Origin: Himantopus leucocephalus
Taxonomy: Eukaryota > Chordata > Aves > Charadriiformes > Recurvirostridae
Direction: 5' to 3'
Length of the DNA: 64,000 nt
Assembly (NCBI GenBank): GCA_003993805.1
Contig: RSEF01000014.1
Span: 2,729,941 to 2,793,940, forward strand
Under the pieces are notes generated by a model. The model was not told the DNA's origin. It saw nothing but the letters and a program-made list of their open reading frames with translations, and searched no databases. Shown in pieces: positions 24,301 to 39,300 of the stretch. The stretch's first letter is position 1. Each line of letters starts with the position of its first letter. A program made the translations under genes and the position numbers.

Positions 24301-27300
24301 TAGGCTGATGACCTCAGTGAACTTCCATTATTCTAGAGAGATGAAATTAGAATCTTTTTTACCTTGCCACAGTGAAATTATCTGGAGGCAAAAGCCGAGC
24401 AAGTTGAATAAAGATGTGATTAAGAGAAGCACAGAATCCACACCACTGTCCATAATAGAGCAGCAAGACATTCTGGAAAATTAAATAGGGAAGAGTTTGA
24501 TTATCTATTGTAGTTAATCTGCAGTAAAGGGGACTGGTCTTCACAACATCTAAAACTTGAAACACTTAAAATATGACAGAAAACTAATAAACTTTATTAT
24601 AAGCTATCTATTGATGCCCTCTGTCTACTAAGTTAACACACAACTCTTGGGGAATTCTCTTTCCATAAAGAAAAAGACAAAATGAAGAGGGTTATTTAGA
24701 TTATTTAGTTTAGGATCATTCCCTCTAAGCGAAAATGCACCAAACCTTACTATGCTTCCCAAGATTCCTTTGCAATCTTAAATTCCTATGTATCTAACAG
24801 TGACTATATACTTCATACAGGGGCGAGGGGGGAGATGATGTCTAGACTTCCCCTTTTTGCCTTTAACTAGGCAAAGCAGGAGTTAGGGCTGCTGAAAACC
24901 AATTACTGGTATACATTCACTGCAGATCTCAAAGACAATAAATATTAATTCTTACTATCACATCTCTAAGAAATCAAAGTAATTTAACCGCTGTTCAGGG
25001 TGATATCTTATGTGAAGCAATTTCATGGCATGCAATTGGAAAGCTTTTGAAAGTTGTGGGGTTTTTTTTGCTGTGTGCTTTCAAATAATGCCTTAGGTTT
25101 AAAACCTTCTCTATTTTTTTTCCATTATGTCTACTTTGCCATAATTTTTACATTTCTTTAAAGTAAGTTTTTTTAAAAAATGTAATATATAGAAAAAGTT
25201 GTAGTATATTTATTTCCTTTGAGGTATGAAGCACAGCAATCAGAATATTCTTCAATGTTACCTCAAACCCTATTTATTTAGCATGTGGTCCTGCTACAGT
25301 GGAAGAAAGGAAAAGGAAAAAAATCAAGTCACGGACTTTTTTTTTTTTTTTTTAAATTAAAACCTGTCTTTCAAACACATAGGAAAAAAAGCACACCTCC
25401 ACCCACCCCCCCAAAAAAACCACAACAAAACCAACCCCCCAAAACCCAACAAATCTTGAACTGTGGCAGAAACCTGTCAGAGAATCAGCTGCACTGACTT
25501 TTTGGTTATTTTAACACCAGAAGAAGATCTTTTGCAGATTTACTTAAAACCACACTATTCTGTATTGCCTTTAAAAAAAAAGGCAAAACCAAACACTTTT
25601 GCATTGTAACAAAATAACATTTTATGTTACAAAGAAGCAAAGCATATCAATGTAAAAAAAGAATGAGACCCTCCCCTCAAAAGTCTGAGCCATGATCTGC
25701 AACAAAGATTTTCAGTAATAAGGTGTACCTTGTCACTCAAAAACACAGTATCATGAAAGGTATTAGTAGTCACTTCAGTGATTACACGCTGTTCATGAAA
25801 ATGGACTGAAGGGTCGTCAACAAGATGCCTTTTCAAGGGACTGTAGAGAATACTGAAATTTTTTATGAAGTTCTCTGAAATGAAATTGATACATAACAAA
25901 ATTATTTCAGTTTCACCAAATACATGATTTTGGCAGTTTTTCTTTGGAATTCAGAACAATTTACAGAGAAAATACAAATTCAAACCTGGTTTCAAGTCAT
26001 TAATTTTTGACAGTTTGGTATCAGCTCTTAAGTAACCACCACTGATGTGAAAACAAGATAAAGTTTCACTGTTTTTTTTGTTTTGCTCATTACAGTTGTC
26101 TTTTCACTTGCCACCCTACTCTCTAGTCTTTCTTCTAATCCTAGCCAATATACGATAAGAGTAATTCTCTTCCCTCCTAATCTAACCACACACCTGGGAA
26201 CTTATAAGTAGCATCCTCTCACTATTTTTCACTTTCTACATAGCATTGAAGTATTTGGCCCTCATCTTCAAGGCTCCACTTAATTCCACATTTATTTGCA
26301 TTTATTCTTTCATTTTTAATTACTTTCCCTGTAATTCTCCTTTTGCTTTAGACCTTTAAAGACTGGGCTATTCCCAGGCCAATACGAACAGCCACCTTTT
26401 GTTTACCAGTGACCACCCTCCTCTTCATTCGACTTTCTCCTTAGTTTTAAGATATTTAACAAGTTGCTGGCCAGTGGTAAAAAATTTAGAACAAGCTCCA
26501 AAGCCCTCAACTACACTACTTTGAGCCTGGACCATGTTCTCTAAATTGCTGCAAGATATCGACTGCATCCGTCTTTTCAATTTAGATAGAAAAATATTAT
26601 TTTATGCGTTATAGAGCAAGAGTATTCAATAATCAAGACAAAAGATATCATACCAAACACATTAAAAGAATTATTTAATCAAATAGAAACATCTTGTGCT
26701 GCTATTTCCAGTCCAAAAACTAGGCCCAAGTAAAGCCGGCACTTTTGTACACACATACAAAATACCAGACCACCAAGTTTATCTCTGAAATGCAAAGAGC
26801 AGTATATTTAATTTTACATTTACTATTCAGTATTTCATTAATTTCTCACACCAGATCAAAACAGTGTTTTTTCTTTCTAGATTTCCAGATTTGGAATATC
26901 GATGCATGATTAAGTAATAACTGAAAGGAGGGAGCTAACTAAAAGATATACTCCTGAATTTTTAGAACCATCTGTAAAAATTGAAATCTGTTAAACGTAT
27001 TAAAGACAAATCTGATTTATTATTTTAAAATAGCAAAAGTTAAGAGGCTTATGGAAGTAAAATAAAATTTTAGAACACCCCNAAACCCCCCCCCCCCCCA
27101 AAAAAAATAAATATCATAAATCACAGTTACTTCTTGACAAAATATGTAGAAGTCAAAGTTTTCCGGAAGGTCAAATGACTTGGAATAGAAATATACCGAG
27201 TGTTACTCAGCAGAGAAACCCTCGTCATGCTCAGGAAATCCTGTTTCCTGAAAAACATTTGAGACAAAAAGTACTGGGAGCAGAAAGGGGCAGGAAATTT

Positions 27301-30300
27301 GTATCTCCTCGCTAGGATCTGAATTTTTCCTAAGCCTCGTCACTGGGGGTTTTGTTTGTTTTTCCAGAGTGTTTTTCTGAGAGGTTGGGATACAGACAGG
27401 ACACAAGCCTGGATGGGATCCTTAATCAGAACATGGCTACTTGTTCTATGTTGTGCATACTTTTGTACTTACAGATTTATGGCAAAATGGAAATGTAATG
27501 CTACAAGAATTATACTGATATACCTTCTCGAACAATTTATTTTAATACTATGTTCACCTGAATTTACTTCCATGTTTACTTACATTGCTAACATTAAAAA
27601 AACCTGCATTTTCTGCAGGTGGACTCAGTTTTGCACATCATCATGATAGGTAATGCATGTGGTCAGGCATGTTGTGTCTTACTCAATAACTTGCAAATAA
27701 ATCAGAACTGCAATCATTGGGTTCGTTGAGGTTTTTTTTGGTTTGGGTTTGGTTCCCCCCCCGCCCCCGCAATTCAGCCAGGATATAGAGTATCGACAGA
27801 TTTGGCCAAAACCACTTCAGAGCTCTACCTTGAAAACACATATTTTTCAAAATGAATTTAAAACAATTTAAGTTGGTTGCAGAGGACAAGAGGAAGGGCT
27901 AGTCTCTGCTGATAAGTGGGCAGTATCTCACAAAATTCTATTTTAGTACACCAAACAGCTTAGCAAACACCAACACCACCATTAGTGTACAAATGTCTTC
28001 TGTAATATCAAATGTGTTAGATGCATAGTAATTTTTTTTTCCCACAAGCAAATTAGTTTAGATTTTACCCATTGCTTCAATGCATCAGGCAGTCAAGAAT
28101 CACACGTTTTGGAGTTCACTTCTTTTAAAGCAAATTACTTTTGGTATATGAAACTTAGTTCTTACATCATGTAGAACACAATTCTACTGCTTGGTTAACT
28201 ACTAAATAGAACAGAATAAATTAAGATTCACAATGCTGACTATAGTCTCAGTTTAAAAGCAGTCACCTTCAAAATGACATTAAGTTTTCCATTCATAAGT
28301 TTACTTGCAAACTTAATTTTCTTATTTCAAACATTTGTATAGTGGATACCATACCCAGGGTAGATGCAACAAGTGACTGATTTTGATCCAGGACATAGTG
28401 CACTTCTTCTTTCAGGTCAACAATAGCAGCAAACTCCTTAAGATGATTAGATCTCGATGCTCCTAGTCTCTCTGCATATATCCAAAAAAGATTTGAATCC
28501 AGTAGATACAGATTCAAGGTTTTGTTGGTCCTGCAGCTCAGACCAGTAATGTTAGTGCCACTAATATGAAGGTCAGGAATAAACCAATTCCTATCCTCAA
28601 TGTGAGGAATAGAATGTTGGGTGTTATCTTTCTTCCCATGGGAAGAAAATGCTACTTTGGGGGTCTGAAGGATGGTCTTCTCAGAACTAATGAAACTTAA
28701 AAAATGCCTGTTTACCGTCCTGCAACATGCAGTGTAATAGCTAAAGGGACTGTAGAAACTTAAGAAATTGCTGCATTCTATGGTATTTGATATAACTTGA
28801 AAAAAGGTATGTTCCTGGAGGTAGAAAGAGTCCAAAGCTGCTTCTATCTCTAAAAAGTTACAGTGTGGCACATGGACCTTATTTGGTTTGACACCAAGTG
28901 TCTGGTTTATGCAAAGCTCACAGACATTGTGAGTTCTAGATATTGAATGCCACTGCGGAAGCACCACGGTGTTACAGCATGGGTACTTGGTTATTGAAAA
29001 CGTTTCTGATAATTTCATATGTGCATCTGGTACAGAGGAATCAAAAGCTGGTGAATCACTGTCTCCTAAGTGTTGAAGATCTGGCTCAGCTGCTTGGCTT
29101 TTATTACAGTTGTGGTATTCCAAGGCCACTTTGGTAATCTACAGCAGGGGGAAGAAAAAAAAGCAAGATTAACGGTACATAGTTCACTCAAATGCAGTTA
29201 TCTGTTGCACCTTTAACAACATATCTGCAATTAGAGATGGTATTTCAGAAACATGAAGTTGACTACTTTTCTTCATTCTTACAAAAAATTATAGGAGGCT
29301 CTGACTTGATAACAAAGTTAATTTTTCAGATATTTCAGCATGTAAGAATGTATAGAACAACAAAAGGCCACTTTAAATTTTTTTCAGTCCACTACACTGA
29401 TCTCAAGGTCCTCTTTGTATCATATTTATCAGAGTACAACAACATTACATTTTAAGGTTAAATGCCACCACTTGAAGCATTAATTGCTACAGGTTCCTGG
29501 ATTTCCCTGTTTTCCAATACAAGGAGGAAACAAATAAAAAAGCCTGCCTCTCAGTGCAAACATTCCTGTGCTGCATCACCATTTTGTTTTTCATAACCAA
29601 GGGGAAACAAACAGCAAGAAAGGCATATGTATGGACCATAGAAGGAATTCCCTTTCTAGGCGACAAATAACAGAACATAGAGGAAAAGAAAAGGAAAGAG
29701 AAAGTTTCCCTTCATCCTCATCTATGACATTAAACATAATCAAGATACAGAACATACAAACATTGCTTACACAAGAACACTTTGATAGGAATCATAATTA
29801 TCAAAGGGATATTGAAGCATCACATCTAGGAGAGCTGCTGTGTCACAGGACTATCAGTATTAAGATGTGGCCTATAGCAACAGTTCATTACAGTCTTTAA
29901 GAATTCCTTGTTAGATGTTTTTATCCTGAAAACACTCAATTAAATACTTAAAAGAAACTTAACTCCTCATACTATAATCTAGCCTGAAGATTTTGACTAC
30001 AGAGAAACATGAGAAGTTATTATGAACAGAAAACGAGTCTTGCGATAAGAAATCTCATTTCAGTGAGCTCCTATCAGAAAAAAATTTTGCTCCGAGAGCT
30101 TTCAACATACAACTTGCAGCCTTGTTCTCTGCAAGTGCCTTACAGTCAAGGAGTTTCATTGCTTGATGAAACCCACACGATGGCTGCAGTAAACATCTCT
30201 TCCTACGGTAAACAAGTTGCATAATATCTATCAAAGTGAAGCTATACAAGATAACTGGAATATTTTGCATCTCATTTCACATTTTGATATAGATACTCTT

Positions 30301-33300
30301 ATTTAGTAGAATGAAAGCTGAAACTGAACATCTTATGTTGCACTGAGTTGATCTAAGTAAGTGGTACCTGTTACTAGAACGTTTAATCTGTGACAAGCAT
30401 CACTGAATTAAGTCTGCCAAAAATAAGATGGGTTAGTACAAGAATAATTGCAGTTCTTTTCCAGTCTTTCCACAAAGATTTCCCCAACCCTATCTTGTAG
30501 CAGACTAGCTTTTATTGTGTCTATTTCTAGTTTGTGGTAGTGCTATGCAATCACGACTATGATGTGCAGCTGTGTGATATACTAACCGGGACAATGGGTT
30601 CCAGCTGAAAAATAGCCCAAGGAAAAAAATTCTTTTTCAGCCAAGTTTGTTTCCCTATCTCATTCACTGCACAGCTACACAGACTCCTATTTCTAGGCAG
30701 TTCAGAAATGGAAATAATGGCAGAGGAAGAGAGAACTGGAAGGTGACTAAGGAACGCACAGGATATAAAAATCAGATTAGTTCTGAGGAGTTTTTCAATT
30801 GGGCTGTATTTCAGAAAAAAGTCTGGTTTAATAAAAGGCCCATTCTTCCTTACATAACCACCTCTGGAAAGAGGGAAGGAGAGGAGGAATAGAATGGGGT
30901 GGACAAAACAAGTCCCATGGTACCCAAATACATTCTTGCTCTTTCATTTGAGCTATGTCAGCTGGAACAGAAGACCAAAGATCTGCTCATCTCACACAGC
31001 ATTCACCACAGGAAGAACAGAGTCAAGAAAAAGAGTTAGGTGCTTGTTCTAAGCAACTGTTAACATAAGAAAAAAGACATATTGTGTGGGGTGCAAATCA
31101 GTTGTGATAATATGGCTTGAGAAAACGTTTTTAAACAAAAATGAATACTTGGAACAGTGAAATAAAAAGAGGTATCTGTCACAATTAAGTTCAGAACCTG
31201 GACTAGAGTTCTCAAGTTCTTGTAGTTTTGAAGTAAAAAAATAATTATTTCCACTTACTTCATCTAAAAGAGGATTAATTTCTGCTAGGGGATTGTAAGG
31301 TATAAATATGAGAAGTGCTGGTCCTTTCTTCAGCTCATTGTTTAGAAGAAGGCTCTTTCCACCATGTGGTCTCAGCCAGCGTATGATCATCTCTCGATTT
31401 TCTAGAGCCCACTTGCAAATGTTCTCAGCAGTATAGTTCATGATGTCATTAGGATAGATCTTGAAGGGGGGGGAAAAAAAAAATTATTTGTCCCCACTTA
31501 AACATATGGTTTAGTAATGAATGCAGTTCTCTTACGTGGCATGCTTTGTTACTGCCTAAAACTCTAAATTTAACTACTCAGCGAGCTTCAGCATTTCAAA
31601 TACCCTTTTCCCTTTGGGAAATCTTTTGAAGTACTCATCATTTCACAGTAACACACACAATCTTTCAGGCAAAAAGTATTCTACCAGGGAAACTCCTCTT
31701 TCTTTTACTACATCTTTATAATCTTTACTTTTCTCACTAGAATAAATTTTCTTTATAAGTGAAAGAGCTCAGTCTCTGAGTTGGTACCATCATGTGTCTT
31801 GATTTACAGCATATTAGAAAACTTTTTCCCAATACTCATTCATGATATTAACTCATCTTAAATTAGTCTTTTAAGACCCCACATCAAGACTGCATTAAAA
31901 ACTGATATTTCTTCTTACTGAATGCGGGGAAAATAAATGCGTAATAAAAAGCACTCACAGCTTCTAAGGTCATTTTAATAAATAAAGGCAAGTTAATCTT
32001 AAATCATTTGCACAAACAAAATAGTTTTATGTATTTACCAGTAATTTAACCTAAAAAGTCAATGGTTTCCCTAGTCTCACTGAATGAAATACATGTTACA
32101 ACATTTTTTTTCAGAGTTTCCACTCACAGTAGCAGTTTGGATAGATAAGGTCTATGCCAAACAGCAAATCTGAAAGTTAGTATTTTCATTTTAGTCTTCC
32201 AAAACCAAGGCACATGGGTTAAGAGTTACTATCAATTTTCAATTAAATTAATTTTCATGTTTTTTCTAATCAGTGTAATGTCATACCTTTAAACTGAAAT
32301 GCCAGTTTTTACTATTTCTATACCCTCATTCAGGTAGCCTTCCAATTCTGACCCACTGAAAGAGGGAGAAGTTTTAGGAAAAAGTCTTTGTGTAGCCATT
32401 TCTGAGTTTTTGGGTTTAGGTTTGAGAGAGATGATCACCTTGTGTCTTAGCTATTGTTTAGAACAGTCGCTGACTGGTAGAACAACCATGTGTATTACTG
32501 TACATAAATATTGTTCTTAAACATCCTACATCCTGAAGTTCTATGAAACACTTACTAATAGTCTACTACGACAGAGCTTCAATCTCCATGTATTGTCTCA
32601 GAGTCACTACAACATAAATATAATACTCACAAGAGACGTGTTGACATGTCTGTGCAAATACACGCTGCCTGAATGCACCAGTGAGATCTCCTCTGCAACA
32701 TGTTTATCTGTGATCACTCCAAAGCGTATAGTTCCAAGGTAATCTGAAAGGGCAAATTTTCAGTTTTTAAATACAATTACACACACTGAACTTCTCTCCT
32801 GAATGCCTGAGAAGAAAGGCACAGAAACCTTACTGAATAGCAACTGTCTGTATCAGTGATTAAGCGAGGTAGAAGAAAGATGACAAAGGCTGGCACAAGA
32901 ACAAACGTGTTCCTCTTCTGCACTCAACATATAGAGAACATTAACCTGAACTGTCCAATTTCTTTATTTGCTTATTAAATACAGAATCTGGTATGCAGAT
33001 GCACCTTAACACGTTATGGTATCTCAAAAGCCAAGGTGACATATATATGTAAGGAAAAGGTATGAACATTGAGTGTTTAAATTCTGTACATTTACAGTAA
33101 ATACGTATTATTTAAATACATATTTTAGTATTTCTATATTTATAAATATGTACACATAAGGATAGAATGCTTCGCATCTTTACATTGCAAAAAACTAACA
33201 TATAAACGGGGAAATTACAGAATAAAATATAGGAGAACAGGCTCTATATCATATACCAAGTCAGTAGTACAGTAAAAAAATCAGAATAATGGTATCCATT

Positions 33301-36300
33301 TCCTTCACTTGCTGACAGGAAGAAATATCCATAAAATGCGCTAATCTGAACTTTAAGAAAGTTCTATCCAGAATTTATGACCCCCCCAAAGGTATTAATC
33401 ATGTACAAAGTTTGCATATTTAAACACAAGGGGGGGGTGTAGTTTAGATTATTAATGTAAAACAACAGGGAGAGAAAGCCCTTCTCATCACGTTACCTTG
33501 TACCAGCTCTATAACTCCATCCAGGAAGGCACTTTGTTGAATTCAGTCACTAAGTACTGACAAAGTGAAGTTCATGCTAATGCCTCTGAACCTGACATTT
33601 CAAATTTTGCCCAAGACAAACACGTTTAGATTCAACTTAAATAAACGCTAATCTGATTATGGCTCTATAGGGGTTGCAGCTACACATTTAGCTTTTTGAG
33701 GAAACTGTGTCTTAACGTACCCCTTGAATAGCAGCCTGTCATATACTTTATTCCATGATGGCCAATCACAAAATACGTAATAAGCCTCTTAGGTAAACAA
33801 TCCTTGCACTGTAATGAAAGTCTCATAACTAGATCAACATCAAGAAACACTCAAAAGGGATTAATTCCCAAGTTACAAATTATTGCAAAAAACTACTGAA
33901 GCCCATATACATAACTCATTCACAGATGCCTTATGAAAATGAAGCTTTTACCTTTCTTTAATGAATGTAGTGCCGACGCGAAGAATGTTAAATAACCAGG
34001 TGGCTGAGGTGAAGCGTTGAACTCAAAGTATCCTAGAACTCCAGGCTGAAATAATAAGAGTTAGAGCCAGTTAAGCTATTTTCAAGTATAAATATACAGG
34101 ACACAGAAATTATTTGCCTACAGTAAAACACAACAGATTTTAAAAAGACAGTGTTTACTGAAGAACAGTCACTTTATGCTGCAAGAAAAATTTTAATATT
34201 AAAAGAATGAATGGAAATCAGTTCTAAAGTTAACATTCAAAAGCTATGTATGAGAGAAGGTTTTTATAGGTGCAGATGCATAAGTTTCAAACCACGTATT
34301 TCCCATGTTAGCTAATAAAGGTCACTAAAAACAATTAATATTTGCTTTGCAAGTATTTTATGAGTTAGTTCCAGCACCAACATAAGAACTACAAGCATCA
34401 TAAAGACTTTTTGTAGAATTGGAATATAAAATGTGATTTTTCAGAGTATAAAGAACTTAAACAGTAACACTTTAATTGTTCACTATGTTACACATAATTA
34501 GCAACTACATATGAATTTGTGCATGAATACTTGGACTGCTAAGCCAATTTATCATCCCATCATTAAGCTGTCAGTCATTGTAAATTCTTCCAGTGTATCC
34601 TGCAGGAGTCAGTGAGAGACCACCTGAACAAAAACAATGAGCGTGCCCCATATCCCACCTGCATATCCATAAAGTTCTTCAAATTGCCAAACAGACAATT
34701 CAAAATTTAAAAGACTCATCCCTAAATAGCCCTATTGACTTTGCCAGGTATGAAGCCTTCATATTGAATTCAGGAAGAGAATCTGGGAGAAGCTGACTTG
34801 GAACAGGGAGACGCGGAGTCTTTAGACCTCTCTTGTTCCTAAATTTGCACCAAGTTTTAGTTTTAAATTTTGCAAAAATATAATCCATTAAAAATTGTTA
34901 TTGATTATGTTTTTTAACACACCACTCAAATTGGCTTAGTAAACTTTCAGGACAGAGCAAACGATGGAATCTGGTTATTTCGTGTCATTTGTTTCCCAGC
35001 TCCACCAGTGCGTACAGAAAGAGCATTTGACACTTAAAGCAAGAGCACTTTAGGGACTGCTGTGGAACAAAAGATTCCAGACTCACTGATCACCCATTTG
35101 CGTGGCAAATATATACACACATAAGTATTTTCATTTGGTATTTTGGAGGCTGCTTTTTTTTTTTTAGTTTTACATATAAAATTTTTAATTTCTTTTTAAA
35201 ACATGACCATATATTTTGCCCGTTATTGTCATTAGTGATATGAATTCAGTTACTCACACCAGCCATATGAATTGAGCTAATTCAGTACGAATTAGCGATC
35301 TCAGGATGTTCACCAATAACAGCATTGCCCATTCCAACTAATGATTTGCTCTTTTTAGGCAGGAATTATCTTTCAAGAATGAATGCTGAACACGAGACTC
35401 TTATTCATAAAGATTCCTTATGAGGTACCCCAAGAAAATTATCAATAATAAAAATAAGATACAAGCCATTAGTGAAATTTCTGCAATAACAATTGTCAAG
35501 AAGGAAATAAAAATGTAAGTAAAATAGAAGTGAAAAAATACAGCGAAATAATAGCATTCATTCTTTTTTAAACAATATACAGGTTAGTAATTAGTGTTCA
35601 TCTTTTTCTCCTAGTGCCAAATTAAAACAGTAAAAAGAAACAATCCCTTATAAAAAACATGTAAAGCATTCAAGTGAACAGGAGAAGTGTGAAGGAGACA
35701 GGCAAGATGATCAAAATTTTAGTTTCCTGTTTTGTAGAACCATTTTTGAATACCATTACTGTACAAAGGAAACTTATGGCACCAAATAGTGAATGAAAGA
35801 GTCAAAGAGCCAAAAGTGACAGTAAAGTGTGACAAGAAGTCAAAAGTCAAATCTAGGAATATTTATAAAGTTATTAAAAAATGTGATGTCCTGATTCTGA
35901 CTGCCAGTTCTGTTTTACACTAATAGCAGCTCAAGACTTCCAGATTATGAAGAATAAGATGTTTCCATGAGACATTTTTGGAAAGGATTTTTTCCATAAG
36001 AAAAAATTGCAGTGGGACAATATATACTAATGCTATATGACTAATCAGTAATCTAGTTAATTAATGCCCTTCTAATGATCATCCCAGAATAGTTAAAATT
36101 TCTTCCCTGTTCCTTACTGCAATTAAACAGATGAGGAAAGTGTCTAAAATGCTGTGTAACTCCTCAGGTACCATGCAAATTTTCCTGTTCTTCTGTCAGA
36201 ATGAAGAGATTCACTTGCTAACACCAACTACTCTGTTCATTTTAACAAAATTGAACACTTACAGATGCTAGCAACTACCAAGGAATCTTGCTCCGTACAA

Positions 36301-39300
36301 GTGAGATTCAAGTCTTACAGAAGAGATCTCAACGTAAATGAGAGGTTCCTAGTTTTGAATACAACTATGCTAAGAGGAGCTTGATGGCAGCAACTCCCAC
36401 TTCCTTTCATGTAACAACCTCCAAAACAACCAATAACTGATGTAGCAACAGCTACCTGCACACGGTTTATGTGGGCATCTACATACAAGCTGTTATTGAT
36501 GATCAGCTGCTTCCAGGCAACCATCTGTGTGGAGTTATGGTTAATTACCTTCATATAGGCAGTTAGGAATAACGAGTTGAACAGGCTATGACTTGCTTTA
36601 TATAAAGCTGGATGATAAAATAATGGAATGTGACACAGGGATAGTTTGGAGACACTTCATTAGGAGTGTTGGCTTTGCTAGAATGGAACTTAATGGAGCT
36701 TTTCCTTCCATGAAACAATTTTCAGCATGTCTCAAATCAGCTATCTGTAGGAAAGGTTTTGAAGAGTCATTAGCACCATCTCCTAATGAAACTTGTATAT
36801 GAAAATACAAAATCATTAACTGTAGTGTAGCCTATTTCTTGCTTGGTCTCTACACCGGAGGAACGGAAAGTGATGTGCAATGCCAATTAAATCAAACAAA
36901 TAACAGACTTGAGAAGAATCTCAACAATTACAGAACAGCAAGTTCCTAGAAATTTTAAGAATTAACAGAGATCTTCAGGTCAGTAATTTTTATCAGAGAA
37001 CAGCCAGCATGGTCTTATTACTGAATCATGCCTTGAGTCTATCACAGTTCTTTGAAGGAATGAGCAAGCCTGTAGATGACTCATCTACTCAATGCAGCAC
37101 ACTGTAATTCCCCAAAAGCCTACAAAAAGTTACCAAACACACTGGAAGAAGCTAAGGTGATAAGGAATAGCACGGAAGGTCCTTTTCTACATTAGCAGAA
37201 AAGATAAAAAACCACAGGTAGAAGTTACTGGTTTTCCACAGTCAAAGACAGCCAGCCAGAACGTGTACTGATGCTCATACAGTTCAACACTTCTATAAAC
37301 ACTTTAGAAAAGGGAGAGAAGTGTGAAGAAACAAAATTTGCAAAGGTTATTGGGAATCACTGAAACTACAGCTGATACAGAAGAGTTGCAGAAAGACAGT
37401 ATTAAACAACTATGTGATGAACGAGCTCTGCAATTTAAAGGCCAGTAAGTGGGAAGTAATGGGAACAGAGAAGAGAAAAAACCCCACAGCTACTGATTAG
37501 CTTTTACAATTAGATAAACACTTTTACTACTCAGTTAAGTTATTTCTATCCCAATTTTTAATAATTTTTTATGTTTTGGCTATGAGGTAAGGGAGATATC
37601 TTTTTTCAGAATCTCAGACTTGTGCAGCCAGGCAATTCCTGCCTCATTTTGTCTGCGAACACAGGAAAGAAAACAGCAAGAGGAAAGGAATGCGTTATCT
37701 CTGGGGAACTGAAGAAGCAATACTACATACCACAAATTCTATACCGTAGAAAATGCAAAGAAGAAACTGCTGATTGATACTATGTTAATTAAATTTACAA
37801 GTAAAAGTCTGTTCACTTTCTAACGATGTTAAAAACATTGTATGTCCAGAACTGAAAGCAAATTCTTGCATCATCATTTAACATAGGCACCACAGTACCC
37901 CACACAAGAGCAAGTTATGAAGTCAGATCCACTTCTGGGTCAGATCCTACCCAGACGGTTAATGCTCAGGAAGCATTTCTGCACAAACAGAGCAAAGCAG
38001 AAAGCTAACACCATGTTAAGACACATGCCAGCTACCTCCTAGAGTGACCAACTCCTCCCCCACCTCTCCTGAAAAAAAGAAAATGAGCTCCTTGGCCATG
38101 TTTAGTTTTCACATGTGAATGAAGCTTTTTGTCTAACTACAGAAGCTGCACGTCTTCTTCCTCTGTGCCTCGGAAGGATGAGGCCATTTCTAGTAGCTGG
38201 GTTAGTCACATGAGGAATGAGACATGCCAGTTTGGATTAAAATGAAACTGTTACAACTCTGCAGTTAAGAAAACAAAAGGAAGTCTGATTATAGGTACTC
38301 ACGGGTACCTGGAGTTACGGTAGGAACTGCGTATCTTTCTCCTGGTATAACTTAGATCTTCCTATACATTCCAAGATTTTAACTGCTTTCCAAATGGGAT
38401 TTCTTTCCTTGCTCTCAAAAATTAATTTCTAATTCTTATCCAGTTCTAGTTTTGCATTAGTATCATTTCACAACCACAAAAAACCCCTTAAAAAATACTA
38501 GAAAATGCAGAATCTTAACTATCGAGTCTTCAACCAGAATTTTTTCACGGGGTTTGAGCGCCCTCTTGTGAGAGCAATACAGCATCTCACGATATTCATG
38601 ATTCGGTTGAGCAATGGACATAACTCCATGTAACTAACACCACGTGCTCTTACATCTAGCTGGATTCTGTTCATCAATATTTCTTAGAAATAAAAACATG
38701 CTAATTAACATTTGAATACAGGATAAAAGACTGCTAGATTTCAGTATTTCTTGGTGTGATTCAAGTTAAAAAAATGCTTTGAATGTTTATCTTGGTACCT
38801 TTACAGTACTTGTTAGTTCAGGCATGCTAATATGTTTAATGGATTTCAATATTCAGTTCGGTGTGAGTAGAGCTCTTGGGTTTTTTCCCCTAGATGCTTT
38901 TTCTGCCAAAAGCTGGCTACTGGAATTTGTACACAAGATTAAAGCAGGAAAAGCTTCACAGACTAGATGGAAAACGACAACTATGGGCTTGCAGTCTTGG
39001 CTATCAGTAAATTGACAGGCAACAACAAAATGTCCTTCAAACATGGAAAGAAGGGTGCAGTAGCTCTTTTAAGGGTGAAAACACATGCTGAGCGGAACTT
39101 CAGCTCAACATGATGCCCTGCAAAATGAACCAATTGTCTACTAATAACTTCCCAGCCTATCGCATACTCCAGTTTATACATCATGCTACCCTTGGGCAGA
39201 GAAACAAAACAACGAGGACCAAAAGTGAGTGACAGGCAACTGCTTTGCAACCTACTGCTTCCTTAATATATGAGACCTTAATACTAGAGAACGAAATAGC

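Larger units (their letters stand above)
21806..33951 (-). other. TXNDC11: TXNDC11 introns 5-10 (between exons 6-10)
   Basis: The introns are 21806-24362, 24473-25728, 25875-28354, 29139-31258, 31460-32630 and 32744-33951. Apart from the LTR, homopolymers and low-complexity tracts listed separately, I see only AT-rich unique sequence with no additional genes. Confidence 0.55.
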
